This document shows positions 34,012 to 47,252 of a stretch of DNA of 64,000 nt, one piece after another (within the stretch, counting starts at the first letter, position 1; each line of letters opens with the position of its first letter). The stretch comes from Halicephalobus mephisto (Eukaryota > Nematoda > Chromadorea > Rhabditida > Panagrolaimidae), in the NCBI GenBank assembly GCA_009193035.1, contig SWDT01000125.1:1-64000 (forward strand). Reading direction: 5' to 3'. Below the pieces are notes generated by a model that was given only the letters and a program-made list of their open reading frames with translations, had not been told where the DNA came from and made no database searches. The translations under genes and the position numbers were made by a program.

Positions 34012-35557
34012 TTTTAAAGAACCAACTTGCAAGTAAAGCTTCAAAAATTGAAACTAACAAATAACTCGGATCAGCGCCGCTTGGCAATTCTCGACTTAGT
34101 TTATGCAGAAACTCCCCGGCAACTTTCGAAACACATTGCGGCTGCTATATAGATTTGGTTCAACGAGGTCAGTTGTCATTTCATATGTTCATTGTGGGCA
34201 AAAATAAGTAAAACACAAAAAACTATTACTCATTTCCTACGTAATGATGTTTGAACAAAGTACTTTAAGCAAAAAACCACATTATTTATTGGAACAGAAA
34301 CTACACCAGAAAGAAAGCACCTGAAGAGATAGCCTAAAAATCAGGGGACGTAGAGTACTGTAGGGCATGAGTGAGATCTCCTGTTGTCTTTTGTGGATGT
34401 GGGATATATCATTGTCTGTACTTTATTGCTAAGTGAAAATTAATGATATTTTTTAAAGTTTTTATATTAATACTATTATAAAAATTAACAGTGAATATTA
34501 ATGCAAAACTATCCTGAAATGAATTTTTAGGCTTCAAAAATTACCGTAATAATCGTAAAAAAAATCAATTTTGACGGAGAATTGTCAAATTTATCGTTTT
34601 TTTAATTTTAAAAATTTTTTGCAAAAGAATTTTAAAATTTAAATAAAATACTTTTTTTGCTTAATCGATCATCTTCCAAAAAATCAATGTTGTTTTAAAA
34701 GTTCAAATATTTCTATTCTGTTCTACTGCCCACGTGCCTCATCTAATAAAATTCTAAAATTATTTATTTCAAAATTTTCACAAAATAAAAAATATTCAAA
34801 AATTTTTTTTCCAAAAGTCTAAAAAAATTAAATTATTTTATTTCCAATGACCTGTATGGAAAATCACATTGATTTTTTTCTTGTTTTTCAAAATTTTTAA
34901 AAATAAATTTCTAAAAATGCAAAATCATTTATAATAAAAAAAATTTAATTTAAAATTCTCCAAAATTTCATGGAATTTTTGGAATTTTGAAAATTTCGTA
35001 AAAACTCCGAATTTTTATACATTTTTCTGGAATTCAATCGAGGATTTTGTGGCTTTTGAAAATTTCCCAAAAATTCTGAAACTTCATAGAATCTGATGGG
35101 AATTTTCAGAACATTTCAGAATCCTATAAAAAATTCCGAAACTTTTTAAAACCTCATAGAAACTTCTAGAATCCTCCAGAACCCGGCACAGGATTCTAAA
35201 ACCCTCGATAATCCAGCGAAAATTTCTATAATCTTTCAGAATCTCATTGAAATTTTTAGAATCTGACAAAAACCATCTAAATTCAATAATTCTCTGGATT
35301 TCTGGCATATTCTACAAATTCGTATCAAAATAATTCCGTAAAAATATTTATTTCTACTTTCTAAAATAATGTAATGTGTGGATGATGAAATCAAGCATTA
35401 AACGAATTGAAATCTTGTTTGGCGAATGCTCGTGGCGTCATGTGCACAATTGCCAATGCAATTCCACTTTCGATTTTATAGAAACGCAGATGTCTGGCGA
35501 ATTTGTTACACGTGTACTTCACTTATCTTTGATCTTGTTTTGTTGTTTTCAGGAAGC
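34012..35557. other. Spacer with a MITE and dispersed repeats
   Basis: Contains the upstream side of the four-TM gene (CTATATAG near 34147), MITE copy B, and AT-rich sequence with TTCnnGAA-type repeats at 34970-35300. A trans-splice-like acceptor (TTGTTGTTTTCAG, ending about 35552) precedes the nucb-1 start codon by five bases. Confidence 0.5.
34287..34475. mobile_element. MITE family copy B
   Basis: Begins TATTGGAACAGAAAC, then GAGATAGCCTAAAAATCAGG and GTACTGTAGGGCATGAGTGA, matching copies at 20531 and 52185. The right end is more decayed (TTTTTATATTAATA), so its boundary is approximate. Confidence 0.65.
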
Positions 35558-37236
35558 ATGGGTAGTTATACACCATTTATTATTCTTTGCTTATTTACTC
35601 GTGTAATTATCGCTCCTCCTCCCAATAGACAAGCTGCCGAACCTCCGAAAGAACATACTCAAGAAGCATCAACGTCCAAACCAGTAAGTTTCCATATATA
35701 TGTAATTATTAATTGAATGGTTTCAGTTGTATCAGTTTTCCTATTCCAAGTATTTAGAGACGGTTGTTCAAATCCTTGAAAATGAACCGAAATTTGCGGA
35801 AAAACTTCGAGGGATGAGCGAAACTGACATAAAATCTGGGAAAGTTGCTGATCATATTGACGATCTTGACCAATCTGTTTTTGACGAACTAACCAAAGCC
35901 AAGATTGCTGAAATAGAACGACTTCGTGATGAAATTGGAAAACAAATCGAAAAAGAAGGAGGTGCACACAATGTGAAGGTTCCAGATCACTTGGATGTCC
36001 AAAATTGGGAGAAGTTTAACAAGGAAGATTTAAGAAAACTCATCATTCGTACTGCTGCTGATATGGAGGAAATAGACCGACAACGACGAGAGGAGTTCAA
36101 GCAGTACGAAATGAAGAAGAAGGCTGAACAGGACCACAAGTTGGCCAACATGACTCCCGAAGAACGTGCAAAAGCCGAAGCAGAAATGAAGGCATCTGAA
36201 CAACGACACAACGAACATGAGAAAGTAAAACATCCTGGGGGACGAGAACAACTTGAAGAAGTTTGGGAAGAGTCTGATCACGTAAGTCACTTTCTTTATG
36301 TGAAAAGGGGAAAATAATGGAGTTCATTGTATTCACCCTCACGTTTTTTAAGGAAACAAAAACAAGGGGATTTTGAAAAAGAGAAATAATATTTATTTTT
36401 AACTTTATAAAAAAATTCAAAAGAATGAAAAGGTTCATTGTCAGTTCTAGAAAGATGAAACTGATGAAGACCACCTTTGGTAAATCAGTTCAGGGAATTT
36501 CTCGTTCTTGAACCTGAAAGCCGTACATATCAATTATAAATTATTTTTACAAGTTTTATAGATTAATACCTTTCAATTTTTTTCTGGTGAATTTATGGAT
36601 GAATGCAAGTAATATTAAAAAGTAGCATTTGTATTTCAGATGGATAAGGATAATTATGATCCAAAAACCTTCTTTGCCTTACATGACTTGAATGGTGATG
36701 GGTATTGGAATGACGATGAAATTGAAGCTCTGTTTCAAATAGAAATTGACAAAATGTACAATGAGACGGATCCTGATGATGATCCACGTGAGAGGATAGA
36801 AGAGATGTACAGAATGCGAGAACATGTTGTTAGTCAAATGGATAAAAATAAGGATAGATTGATTTCCTTGGAGGAATTCCTGCAAGATAATGAAGCTCAA
36901 TCTCCTAATCAAGAAGATGAAGGATGGAAGGATCTTGCTAATCAAGAAATCTACACTGATGATGAGTTAAAGAAATTTGAAGAAGATTACGCAAAATTAC
37001 AAGGTTGGGGAGAACATCCTTATGAATCTACTACATTGCCTAATAATTTAGGTAATCAACCTCATCAACAACCTGCTCAACAACAACAACAACAATATGC
37101 ACAACCTCCAGTTCAGCAGGTTGAGTTTTGATTTATAATTTAATTGGGTGTCAATATTAATTTTCAGGAATCTAACGTGAATCAAGTTCCTCAACATCAA
37201 GAGAAAAAACCAGTTGATCCCGGATATGGGATTTGA
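35558..37236 (+). CDS. nucb-1: Nucleobindin (NUCB-1), calcium-binding secretory-pathway protein
   Basis: Four exons (35558-35683, 35727-36281, 36640-37119, 37168-37236) give 409 residues. A signal peptide covers about residues 1-19. YLETVVQILENEPKF and the following helices match the nucleobindin N-terminal region, followed by a long basic/acidic coiled coil (about 120-225). Two EF-hands have complete calcium ligands: DLNGDGYWNDDE at 243-254 and DKNKDRLISLEE at 295-306. The C-terminus is rich in Gln and Pro. NUCB proteins are Golgi or secreted calcium binders that interact with G-alpha subunits. A TTTTCAG acceptor five bases before the ATG suggests spliced-leader addition. The longest intron (358 bp) holds only chance frames. 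Confidence 0.92.
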
Positions 37237-39344
37237 AATATAAATTGCATTCTTGTAATTACGAGTGATATATTTGATAATTTCTTTGACTGTTTTGCAA
37301 AAGCTTGCCAAGTCAATGAATTCTAATCTATCATAATAGTTTGGTTATGGAAATTATTTTCAGCAGCTGTCCTGCTTTGACATGCCGACAAGATGAATAT
37401 TTGTTCAATTTGAAGCGCATCTTTGAACGACGTCTGTCAAAACAATCCATTTTGACACGAATATTGTTTGCTATTCCAGATTGAGGACCAATGGTCAATC
37501 GTCATTGGGGTAGTTGGTGGACGTTTTGTTTGTGACTGTTGGTTGTTTTGGAACTAAGTGTCTTTTTTGGAAATCGCTGAAACTCATTTTTGAAGAATTT
37601 TTCTTCTTAAATGCACTTATAAAATAGTCAAGAGAAAATCCATTGGCGTATATCTGTTTGCAATGAACGGACATGCAAGCCATTCATCGATGGATGAACT
37701 GGTTTTCGTCGAGGATTCCGCAGAAGCATGCGGCACTAGCATTTCGCGGACTTTCGAGTGTTTGTATCCGTTGAATTGCACTTTTCAAGTGTCGCGCGAC
37801 CATCGGTCAAGAATACTGAGGAAACGAAATATTGTTAGAATGCTTTTCAAACATTCAATTGGTTTACCTTGTTTCTGTCCATATGAAAGTTTTTCAAGTT
37901 TAAAAAGGAAAAATTTTCAAATTCTATGAGAAACTGAAATTTTCCAGGATCTTAGGTATTTTTAGAAGCTCCTGAGGTCTTCTGGAGTCCTTAGAGAATT
38001 TTCAAAATAATGCTATGATTAGGAAAATGATATAAAAGTTTTTAGAATTTTTGAATTCCTGCGAAATGGAAGAGAAGCTTATTGCAGTGGAGGAAGTGGT
38101 AAATCTGGCATCAACAAGGTGTCCTCACTCGCAGTTTTTTTAATTTTAGTTTTCAGAAAATTCTATAAATTCACGTTAAAATAATTTTATAATAAATTTT
38201 CTTATAATAATATGATTCTGTAAACGTTTCTAAATATTTTAAAAATTATTTCATAATTTAATGAAAAATTTAAATTCATGAAAATTCGTGTTGAGAGAAT
38301 TTCGCAATGATATTTTTTGATTTTTGTAATGATATAATTTTTAATTTCCGATTAAACTGAATATATTGATTGTTGATTTTTCTCTCGAGATCGCGATATT
38401 TTCAGCTCAATTAACTTCCTCAAATTTTAGTATAAAAATAATTTTCGTCACTTTCGAATCGCCACACTAATTTTAAATTTTAGACAATTCGGTCCAAATT
38501 TATCTTCTTAAAGAACTTTGAAGGTCGCAATTTTTATTTTTTTAAATTTTACCGGGGAAAGAATTTCCTCAGTTTTCTGTCCATGATTGGCGATCGAGGC
38601 CCGCGTTCGACAATTGACTCAATGGATCGAATGACCTGCCACACGAACAAAAGCATATTTTAGTCTATTGTCACCCGACTGTCTGTAATTTTGTTTTCGC
38701 GTTCTTCTTTTATTTGGAACAAAATATGATTCCGTGAGAAGTTTTAGAATCCAATGGGAAATTCTGAATTTTTCTATAATCTTATAAGGACTTCTGAGGT
38801 TTTAGGGGAATTTTGTGAAAATTTGGGGATTTTCGGAAATTGAAGAATTTTTATAATTTAATAAGAATCTTTGAAATATGAATATTTCCAAAATCTAACA
38901 GAAATTCCAAAAATTAAAATTTTTGTGGGAATTTTGAAGTTTTTTGAAATTCTATGAAAATTTCTAATATCTTATAAAATCTCCCAGAATCCAGTAGAAA
39001 CTCGGATTTTCTTCTGAAATCTTGAATCTTAAAATTTTCTAAAAAGTTTAAAACATTCGTTTCGAGATATTTCACATCAACTTTGATTTTTAATTTTTTT
39101 AAAACACTGTAATTTCGACTTTAGTTTTGTTGTTTTGAATCGTATCGTAATACAGTAAATTTCTGACTTGGTTTTTCTATGACGTTTACATTTATCAAAG
39201 TAGTCATCTTGTGGTCAGCTTTCAGGGTCTGGTTTTTGTTTGGACTTGTGCTCGCGCTACGTTCGAGATTTCTTTCCTGTTTCTTATTTGACACCTTTAG
39301 CTTTTTCTGATGTGTAACGATCCCAAGTCTTATTCAGTTCAACA
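37237..39344. other. Spacer with an unresolved GC-richer patch
   Basis: Around 37660-37830 the sequence is GC-richer and open on both strands. On the plus strand an ATG at 37663 opens 88 codons. On the minus strand an acceptor CGTTTCCTCAG is followed by a short frame MVARHLKSAIQRIQTLESPR and more, ending after 39 residues. Neither can be linked to other exons. Another slightly GC-rich patch lies at 38590-38660. The remainder is AT-rich with TTCnnGAA-type repeats (38730-39030). Confidence 0.4.
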
Positions 39345-40150
39345 ATGAATCGTCAACAGACAATTTACAAAACTCCAGATACACATCGGACAATTTATTT
39401 CACTTTGGCTGTTGTCGTCAATCTTCTCGGAATTGCTTGTTTATTACTTGCTTGGAACGCGAAAGGAATCAATGATGTAAGTTTTTTTAAAAATATTTCT
39501 GATATAAAAAATTAGTCATATTCGATTTTCCAAAACGGCACATTTGGCGCCGATTTGTAAAAATTCTTCAAGGTCGATTTTAAATGTGTCATTTTTAGGA
39601 AAATTTATTATGGGCGATGTTGCTGGTTGCGATCGTAGCAGGATCCGGAGTCCTAGTGTGCTGTTTTGCTTTGTTCTTCCTTTGTAGGCCTTGTACAAGT
39701 ATGGAAGTTTCGAAAAAGAGAATTTTCGACGTTCAGGTATATTTAAAAATTAAAAAAAAATTTCAAAAAAATTTTCAGACAGTTTATCCAACTCCTGAAT
39801 TTCAATATTTTACCAATACTATGTTGAATCGAGTTCAATCGAAATTGGGTTCTCGAGCATCGGATTTCTCTGTTGTTTCTACGATGCCTGCAGGTTCCCC
39901 GACAGGTCCATCGGCTGAAGACTCTTCCATGCTCGAATTCCCAGGTTCTCCAGTCCATAATTTTCCTGAAAATCAATCAAAAACCCGATCAAATGATGAA
40001 TTAACTACGACCACCTGTACAGGAGACAGTCTCGAGCTGTCTCTGGAGTCTGCCTTCTCTCCACCGGACCGAACACGTACTCTGCCTTCTCGTTCAATCG
40101 AACGAGATCTGGAAAGCAATTCATCGCAGAACAAAAGAAATTCTAGTTGA
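39345..40150 (+). CDS. Two-transmembrane protein with a long Ser-rich tail, unrecognised
   Basis: Three exons (39345-39476, 39599-39736, 39779-40150; second intron 42 bp) give 213 residues. Hydrophobic helices lie at about residues 18-37 and 47-72, the second ending in cysteines (VCCFALFFLCRPC) that could be palmitoylated. The rest (about 85-213) is a hydrophilic, Ser/Thr/Pro-rich tail with many likely phosphorylation sites and no fold signature. With no signal peptide, both ends probably face the cytosol. I do not recognise a family. It is convergent with the dihydropyrimidinase gene, and an AATAAA lies at about 40240. Confidence 0.75.
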
Positions 40151-40373
40151 AATCTTAAGGACTGCCAAACCTCGACCTCATCTGTACACTGTTCTCTTGA
40201 ATGGTTATCACGTGTAAACAGCTCAATCAATAATTTTGCCAATAAATTTTTATTTCTAAATCATTTATTTTATAAAAGTTAATATCTCTTAATTTAGTAG
40301 ATTTCTAATTAAGGAGTTATGTTCGATTCCCGCCAAGGATTACGGTATTTCTTCAATAAAAAAGTCGAAATTT

Positions 40374-42440
40374 TCAAATACATTCATCTGGACAAGCTCT
40401 GTCAACGGAGATCGGCTTCATTGCTCTTCCTCGTGCTTCTACGGAGCCGAAGACGTAGTTACAGTAAGGTGCCAGATTTACGAATTTCCCGGAACCTGGT
40501 TGGACGTTCAATTGTCCGTTTTCCCAAACTACTTTGCCTCTGGAAATAGTGATTTCAGGAACTCCATGAACAGTCATCCCTTCGAAAATGTTATAATCAT
40601 GGGCATGATGATGCGTTGTTGCAGATATGGTCCTTGTTCCGTTCGGGTTCCAGATAACTACATCGGCATCTGATCCTGCGGCGATTCTGCCCTTTCGAGG
40701 ATACATGTTGAAGATTCTGGCAGCAGTGGTGCTGGTGATAGCCACAAATCTCATAGGGTCGATCTTTCCTGAATAGACTCCTTTCTCCCAGACGACGGAC
40801 ATCCGGTCTTCAACTCCGTTGACTCCGTTTGGGATCTTCGTGAAATCGTCTTTTCCAAGTTCCTTCTGTTTGCAAGTGAAAGTGCAATTGTCAGTCGCTG
40901 TGAGATGGAGTTGTCCACAAGCTAGGAGATCCATAAGAGCATTTGGGGTACTGGGATCTCTGGAAAGCGGAGGTGAAAGGACATAAGCCGCAGAATGCAT
41001 CCAATCCTTGTCATAATAGTGACTGCCATCACATCCAAGACCTGCAGCAATGGGTTCCCCGAAGATGACATTGCCCTTGGATCGATGATAGGAGATAACT
41101 CTAGCTGCCCCTTTGGACATCACATGGACTACATAAAGAGGGCAATTTGCTTGGCTTGCTAAGATACAAGCTCGATTCGTGGCTTCTGCTTCTAGTTCTT
41201 CTGGTCGAGACTGTGTATGACCTTCAGGGCCAGTCACCCCCATTTCAATGAGTTCTTTCTGTTTTTCAGCAATAACATTACCGTTCTCCGCATGTACTCG
41301 AGCTAGAGCCCCGATCTTGCTGCATTTCTTCAGACCTTGGAAGAATTCGTCGTCATTCACCATGAACATGTTTTTGTAGGCCAAAAAGAATTTGAAAGAG
41401 TTGATGCCTAAATTACATCATTATAAGAATTGAAAACATATTTTTGTAAATTTTTTCTAGAAATTTTTAACTTTAAATTTTAAATAACTCTGAAAATTTC
41501 CAAAAAATTATGAAAAATCCCAAAATATTTCAGAAACGTTTGTAGAAAATTCTGAAATTTTTTAAATTTCCAAGATCTTGGGAAATTCTAAAAATATTTA
41601 AAATTCTAAGCTTTTAGAAATTTTCAAAAAATTACGAAATATCCCAGAACTTTCAGATTTAAAAAATTCTAATATCTGGAAAATTCTAAAATTTCCACGA
41701 GATTCTGGAACATTCCAAATATCTATCAGAATCTGAAAGTCACCAGAAACTTTCATAAAATTCTCAAAGATTTCAGATCATTCCAAATTTCGAGAAATTC
41801 CAAAATTTCCAATAGTTTTAATTTCTCAAATTAGATCTAGTTTGATGACAAATAATACCGTATTCAGGGGTAACGACAAGTTCCATGTCCTTTGATACTT
41901 GCTCATTCCACGTGGTGATCGCCATCGAAAGACCGTAATCACAGCAGACCTTCGGATCAGCCCAATTCCTCCATTGCTTATAAGCCTCCAGAATAGATCC
42001 ATTTTTGGGTGGAATGACGAAATCAATTATCTAAAAAATGCGACTTTTTGTTGTTAAAAATTTTTTTTCCGAATTTTGATTTTTCCCTTTTTTCCGGATT
42101 AAGTCTTACCATCGTAGTCCCGCCAGAGAGAGCAGCCAATGTTCCTTGATGAAAGTCATCCGCTGCCACTTCTCCCATGAAAGGCAGCTGCATATGTGTA
42201 TGGGGATCAATCCCGCCCGGGATAACGAACCGGCCACTGGCGTCAATAATTCGAAATCCGGGCAAGCTCGAGATGCTTTCCGGAACATTTGCATTTTCCT
42301 CCACAGCTCTGTAGAAAATAAAATTTTATTCAAATAAAAAATTTTTAAACTTACACAATTTTCCCATCGACAATCAAGACATCGGATTTCGTCATGAAAT
42401 CATCGTTGACAACAGTTCCGTTTTTAATCAACAAAGCCAT
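40374..42440 (-). CDS. Dihydropyrimidinase, pyrimidine catabolism
   Basis: Four exons (42440-42355, 42308-42110, 42030-41859, 41407-40374) give 496 residues, the normal length. It hydrolyses dihydrouracil and dihydrothymine to N-carbamoyl amino acids. The metal-site residues are all present: PHTHM (two His, about residue 68), the lysine to be carboxylated in [11 protein letters not shown], the His of RVHAENG, the His of YVVHVMS, and the Asp of TATDNCTF. This contrasts with the related UNC-33 upstream, which has lost them. It follows unc-33 on the same strand, with 256 bp between stop and start and an AATAAA plus an acceptor in that gap, so it could be a downstream operon gene. C. elegans has two paralogues (dhp-1, dhp-2); I cannot tell which this is. 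Confidence 0.93.
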
Positions 42441-42696
42441 TTTGATTGAAAACTAAAGTGTTTTAATAAATCTGTAAAAATAAAATAAATTATTTTTATT
42501 CATCGTCCAGAAAAGCGGAAAAAACAAGCACGTGTTTGGGTTTTTCAAATACTTTACACTTTAGTAAACGTCAAAAAATCATTTTGCAAGAGAAAGTCGG
42601 ATTGATCAAATGAACATAGAAGGTTCTAAAACGATCGAAGAAACAATTGTTATTCGACCTCCTTCCGACCTGTCAGTTGGCACCGCTATTCCTCGT
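42441..42696 (-). promoter_or_regulatory. Gap between unc-33 and the dihydropyrimidinase gene
   Basis: On the minus strand this 256-bp gap contains an AATAAA-like signal (GATGAATAAAAATAA, about 42505) followed about 30 bases later by a TTTTTACAG acceptor and the next start codon. That layout fits polyadenylation of unc-33 followed by spliced-leader trans-splicing to the next gene, as in nematode operons, though the gap is long for a typical operon. Confidence 0.45.
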
Positions 42697-45600
42697 TCAC
42701 CAAAACCCGCTGGGCTTTCCGCCTGGTGGATATATGACTTTTGTTCTCGGCTTGTCTTGGGGTTGATCGGACTGGACATCTAGAAACAACACACGTGTCT
42801 TTGATCAAAGAGTAAAGACTTACTTCTATTTCTGGCCCCACTTCCAGTCAAAGGTCGGTCGTCAACATATTGTCGAGGAGGAGTCGCTACCGATTCATTA
42901 GAATTCAAATTGAATGTGTTCATGTTTTCTCTCAGATGCACGACACTGAAGACGAAGGGCGAATTGGGCTTGAGTTCGAGAAATACACCCATCCCAGGAA
43001 TCACTCCTACGTGTTTTCCGTCCTTGAAAACCAATTTTCCGGAACAAATGGTCGCAATTGGTTGAGCACGAACATTGAGAGATTCAAAGATGCTGGAATC
43101 TGCCTTGGAAAGGTGTGTCTTGGCCGAGAGTCTCTTAGATGCCTTAATATCCCAAACAACTATATCACCATCCGCTCCAACGCCGATCCGTCCTTTTTGC
43201 GGATAAAGATTGAAAGTTTTCGCTGGATTCGAACTCGTCACGGCGACAAATCTCATTGGATCAATTCTGCCGTTCGTTACAGCTTTTTCCCAGAGAACCA
43301 TCAATCTCTCCTCCACGCCAGTAACACCTTTTGCAATTCTGACGAAATTAGAATCACTAGATGCTGCTGGGGCACAGTGATCACTAACGCACATACTCAA
43401 CGGGCCACTATAATGAAATTAATTAGATTCAAAACAAAAATAAGAAAATCTCACTTGGCGAGCAGTTCAAGGGCATCATTAGTGTTGTTTCCTCCTTCTC
43501 GGAGCGGGATCTTGGGCAGAATATTTGGCCGAGAAGCATTGGGACCAGTGACGGCAACAATCGGGACTTCCGGGCTTATCAAAGTCCCATCTCTCCTGGC
43601 TTGATGGACAGCTCTCGCCGCTTCTGATGAAGTCACGGAGAGAACGGTTATAGGGCAGTTCGTAATTTGTGCCACATTCGATACATGTTGAATTCTATCT
43701 GCTTCCAACTAAAACCCACAACTATATTAATCAATTTCTTGATCAGGTATAAAAGTTCTCTGAATATCTTTCTCCAAGATATGATTGAAATCCATATATC
43801 AAAATCTCAATAAAAGCATAACAATATTTCGGAAAAATGCATTTGCAATTAATTTTTATATAAAATCAGACGAGAGTCAAAATTAATCCAAATAAATCAG
43901 CTCGCAATGGCTTCCTTTCTTATTAAAAGGAATAATTGGCCTAACTTATAATTGACAAAAAAAGGTCCATCAGAACAGTTTGCCAAAACTTCCCGCGCAT
44001 AAATATATTTAAATAATAAACTACTTTTGTTTTTTTTTTTCAGATTTTCCATTAATAGCTTTCATTTGTACAGTTTGACTAAACCCCTGGTTGTGTAATT
44101 TTGCTGCATAAAGTTCTTGATTCCTATTTTCTTGAAACTTTCCCAAATACGTGGAATACTGAAAAATGTAATTCGAAACTTCAAGTCAATATTTGAGCAG
44201 TACACTTTTCTCCAAAGAGAAACGTTTCGCAATCATCGAATTATACATCCCCGACTTACTTGCGGTGGCCTTGATTGAGCGTAGCCTTCAGGACCGGTGA
44301 CTCCCGTCTTCAGGACCCGCTTCTCCAGAAGGGAAGCCAGATCCCTGTTCTCAGGTAGGACCCTGACGAGGGCACCGAGTTCTTTTGCGTGTTCACAGGC
44401 AGCAAATACATCCGAATCGGAGAATAAATCAAGGATAAAAGAATTGACGCCTTTCTCGCGGACCAGTACTTCCATTTCCGATCGCGTTGCATCGGACCAT
44501 TTAGAAACAACAACACTCAGTCCAATGTTGCAAACTGAGCGTTGTTTTGCTTGTTGTCGACATCTTTCGAAAGCGTTTAATAATGTGTCCTCTGGTCTCG
44601 GAACTACCACATCGATGACCTGAAAGGACATATGAATCTTCTGAAAGTTTACATCGAGACTCACTGTAGTCGTTCCCCCAGCAAGAGCGGCTCTAGTGCC
44701 AGTAGCAATGTCATCAACGGTTCCTGGTATCGAGAATTCAGTATGGACGTCGATTCCAGCGGGCAGAACGAGTTTGCCCCCTGCTTCGATCACTTCGGCA
44801 TTCTCCGGTGCCAGAAGCGATGGTGACACTTGTCTGAAAAAAATAAATATTCAATGTTGTTTCGAAATGCACTAGTTTTGTCACTGTTCTTCCTTTCATT
44901 GCATGTCAAAAAGATTAGAATAAAAAACGGCCATTTCGATTACGAAATACGAGAATTTGGCTCAAGTATAAAGGTCTGCTGTGGAACCATAAACGAAAAA
45001 TCCGCAAAAACCGGAGAAATTTTAGAATTTAAATGTATTTACACGTGAGAAATTTCAGCAAACTACTTTAATAAAAAATGCACTTTCTTTATTGAGTTGA
45101 GTCAAAGATTCCTTTTTATAAGAAAGCCGTTGTAAGTCGATTTAGATTTATCTCGACTTTCGCGTAGTTTTATATAAAAATTGTTTTTCCCGAAATACTT
45201 CTACTTTTTAGTAGGATGTCAGTATCATCCAGAATGAAATTCAATGGACTTACGTGATAATTCCATCTTCGATCAGGATGTCAGCAGAGACGATGGAGTC
45301 GTCGTTGACTATTTGACCTCCTCTGATAAGAATTGACTTCTCGCCGGCCCCGTTCTTGGCAGTTCCAGCACTTCCTCCTCCTAAAGACACCATTTGGGAT
45401 CCTTTTCCAGAACCTTGGGTAGTATCACCAGTTCCTCGTTGACCTCCACTTCCGGAAGGATTGGTCTGGCTTCCGTTTTTGTTTACAGAGTAATTAACAG
45501 TTTCTGCTCTGCCAGAACCAGCCACCAATGTACCCAGAACAGCGATAGCAGCATTCGTACTCTCGAAAACACGAGCGAGGGCAGGCTCCGCCTTCTGGGC

Positions 45601-47252
45601 GACCGACGCAATCGATTCTTCTGTCGCCTTCTCTTCAAAGCACATGGACTCGGCGTTCTGGGTCATTGCATCCATAGCGACCTTTTGACCATCTACGGAC
45701 AGCTCTTTGTCACTACTGTTGTCCTCATCATCGGCCAGCTCTGGTCCTGGATTGCTCAGTTGCATCTGTCCGTCCTTGTGTTCACAATTACGGTCAATGG
45801 CAAATCGATGTTTCTGGTCAGCTTCGTCGGGAATAAATTCTTCGCTGATGACCACTTCATTGTTTCCGTCGGTATCATTTTGCAAATTGCATCTGTAATG
45901 ATTTTAAGTGCAAACGGAATCGGACGGGACTTGGGCAACAATTAGAAATTAGAATTGGTGTAAAAACCCATATATGGAATTTGTGTAAAAGAATCAACTT
46001 CGTTAAAAAGCAAAATTAAAGCAAGAACTGAGGTCTCGAAGCGAAAAACCCTGTATCAATTAGTTGCGTTACTGTAGCCAGAAACAGCTCTGCGTCGGTT
46101 GTGTTGGTTTTAATTTCCCCTTGTTATTGTTTTAATTTTATGCTATTTTCGGTACTAGGTTTTCCGAATTATTTCCCTACCATCCACACCTTGGCAGAAA
46201 TTAAATTATAGGGTTAGTTAATAATCACGAACCTTATATTTTGTCTGGCTTCGGGATTACTGAGGTACTCCTCAGCTGGACAGGGCTGGTTCTCCTCATC
46301 ATCGAACTTTTCAGGTCCTGGTTGGGCAAGAAGACTCTCAGAAGCAGATTCAGAAGAAACGGTGTTGAAGTGAGATGAAGTGCTTTCCCACTTGGTTCGA
46401 TGAACGGACTCTGCGTATTTCGCATCATGGTCCTCAATCGTCTAGAATACGTCGCCAATGAAAAAATCCCGCCCGAAGGACGATATCAAGAAGACAAAGC
46501 GCAAAGCAGACGCTGAGAAGCCATTGTAGCCAATCAGCGTTTCCTAGAAGCAACAGCGAATTACGAACCTGGAAAGCCGAACTCGTCGACGGATGTGTCT
46601 TTATGGTCTCCCATTCAGTCTTGGTGTTCAATTCTTTCTCAAGAAGATTTCTCCGACCATAATGTTTATTATTTTCCGGATGGTTGATTTCTTGGAAGCA
46701 AGCCGAAGGACCATGAGCTTTGGATAAGTCTTCCGTTTCAATCGGCACTGATTTCAAAGGCTCATTTTCTTTTGAAATTTCGTCCAATTTTTGCGTTTCC
46801 TCAGTTTTTGACGTTCTTTCTTTTTTAGATGGAACTCCGTCACGGGCAAAAGGTGACGGTTCTCCTCCAAATAATGCAAGCATGGCTGACGATGTTTCCA
46901 GTCCCTTTCTTTGATTCCTCGACAGTCTTGGTTCCGGTGGTGGTGCGAACAAAGGCTGTTTATCCCTCGCTGAAGTAGGTTGGGACGAAGAACCAGCCGA
47001 GGAATGAGGTGAGGCACATGGTCGAGGAGACTTGGAAGAAGTAGAAGGTACTGGAGACTGCAGAGATCGAACAGAAATCTTTGTTGCTTGAGAACTCTGT
47101 GACAATTCAGAACTACCTCGAAGCCATGGGATGTGGTTGAAAACTTGGACAGTGTGGACTAGATCGCCTTTTAGAGCCTGAGTAGTGTAGACCTTTACCC
47201 GCTTATGCTTCTTGGATTCGGGGAAAGTGAGGAAAGTCAACCAAGGGAACAT
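42697..47252 (-). CDS. unc-33: UNC-33, CRMP-family axon guidance protein (long isoform)
   Basis: Eight exons (47252-46569, 46441-46233, 45892-45254, 44833-44665, 44619-44260, 43708-43455, 43407-42824, 42779-42697) join in phase to 993 residues. The first half (about 1-480) is a Ser/Pro/Glu-rich, low-complexity N-terminal region as in the UNC-33 long form. The second half is a dihydropyrimidinase fold that has lost catalysis: HTE instead of HTH, NSFILDLF instead of the carboxylated Lys, VLPEN instead of HAEN, VLSVTS instead of VVHVMS. The C-terminus (VIYPPGGKPSGFW) is the CRMP-type phosphorylated tail. UNC-33 organises neuronal microtubules and axon-dendrite polarity with UNC-44 and UNC-119. 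Shorter forms may start from internal promoters in the larger introns (44834-45253 and 43709-44259). An acceptor TTTTCTGCAG lies 15 bases before the start. Confidence 0.93.

Noticed and set aside
36290..36480. Minus-strand and intronic frames inside nucb-1
   Set aside because: They overlap the verified nucb-1 exons or its intron and lack domain or splice support.
40315..40345. tRNA 3' half because of GTTCGATTCCCGCC
   Set aside because: No box A or acceptor partner upstream at tRNA spacing.
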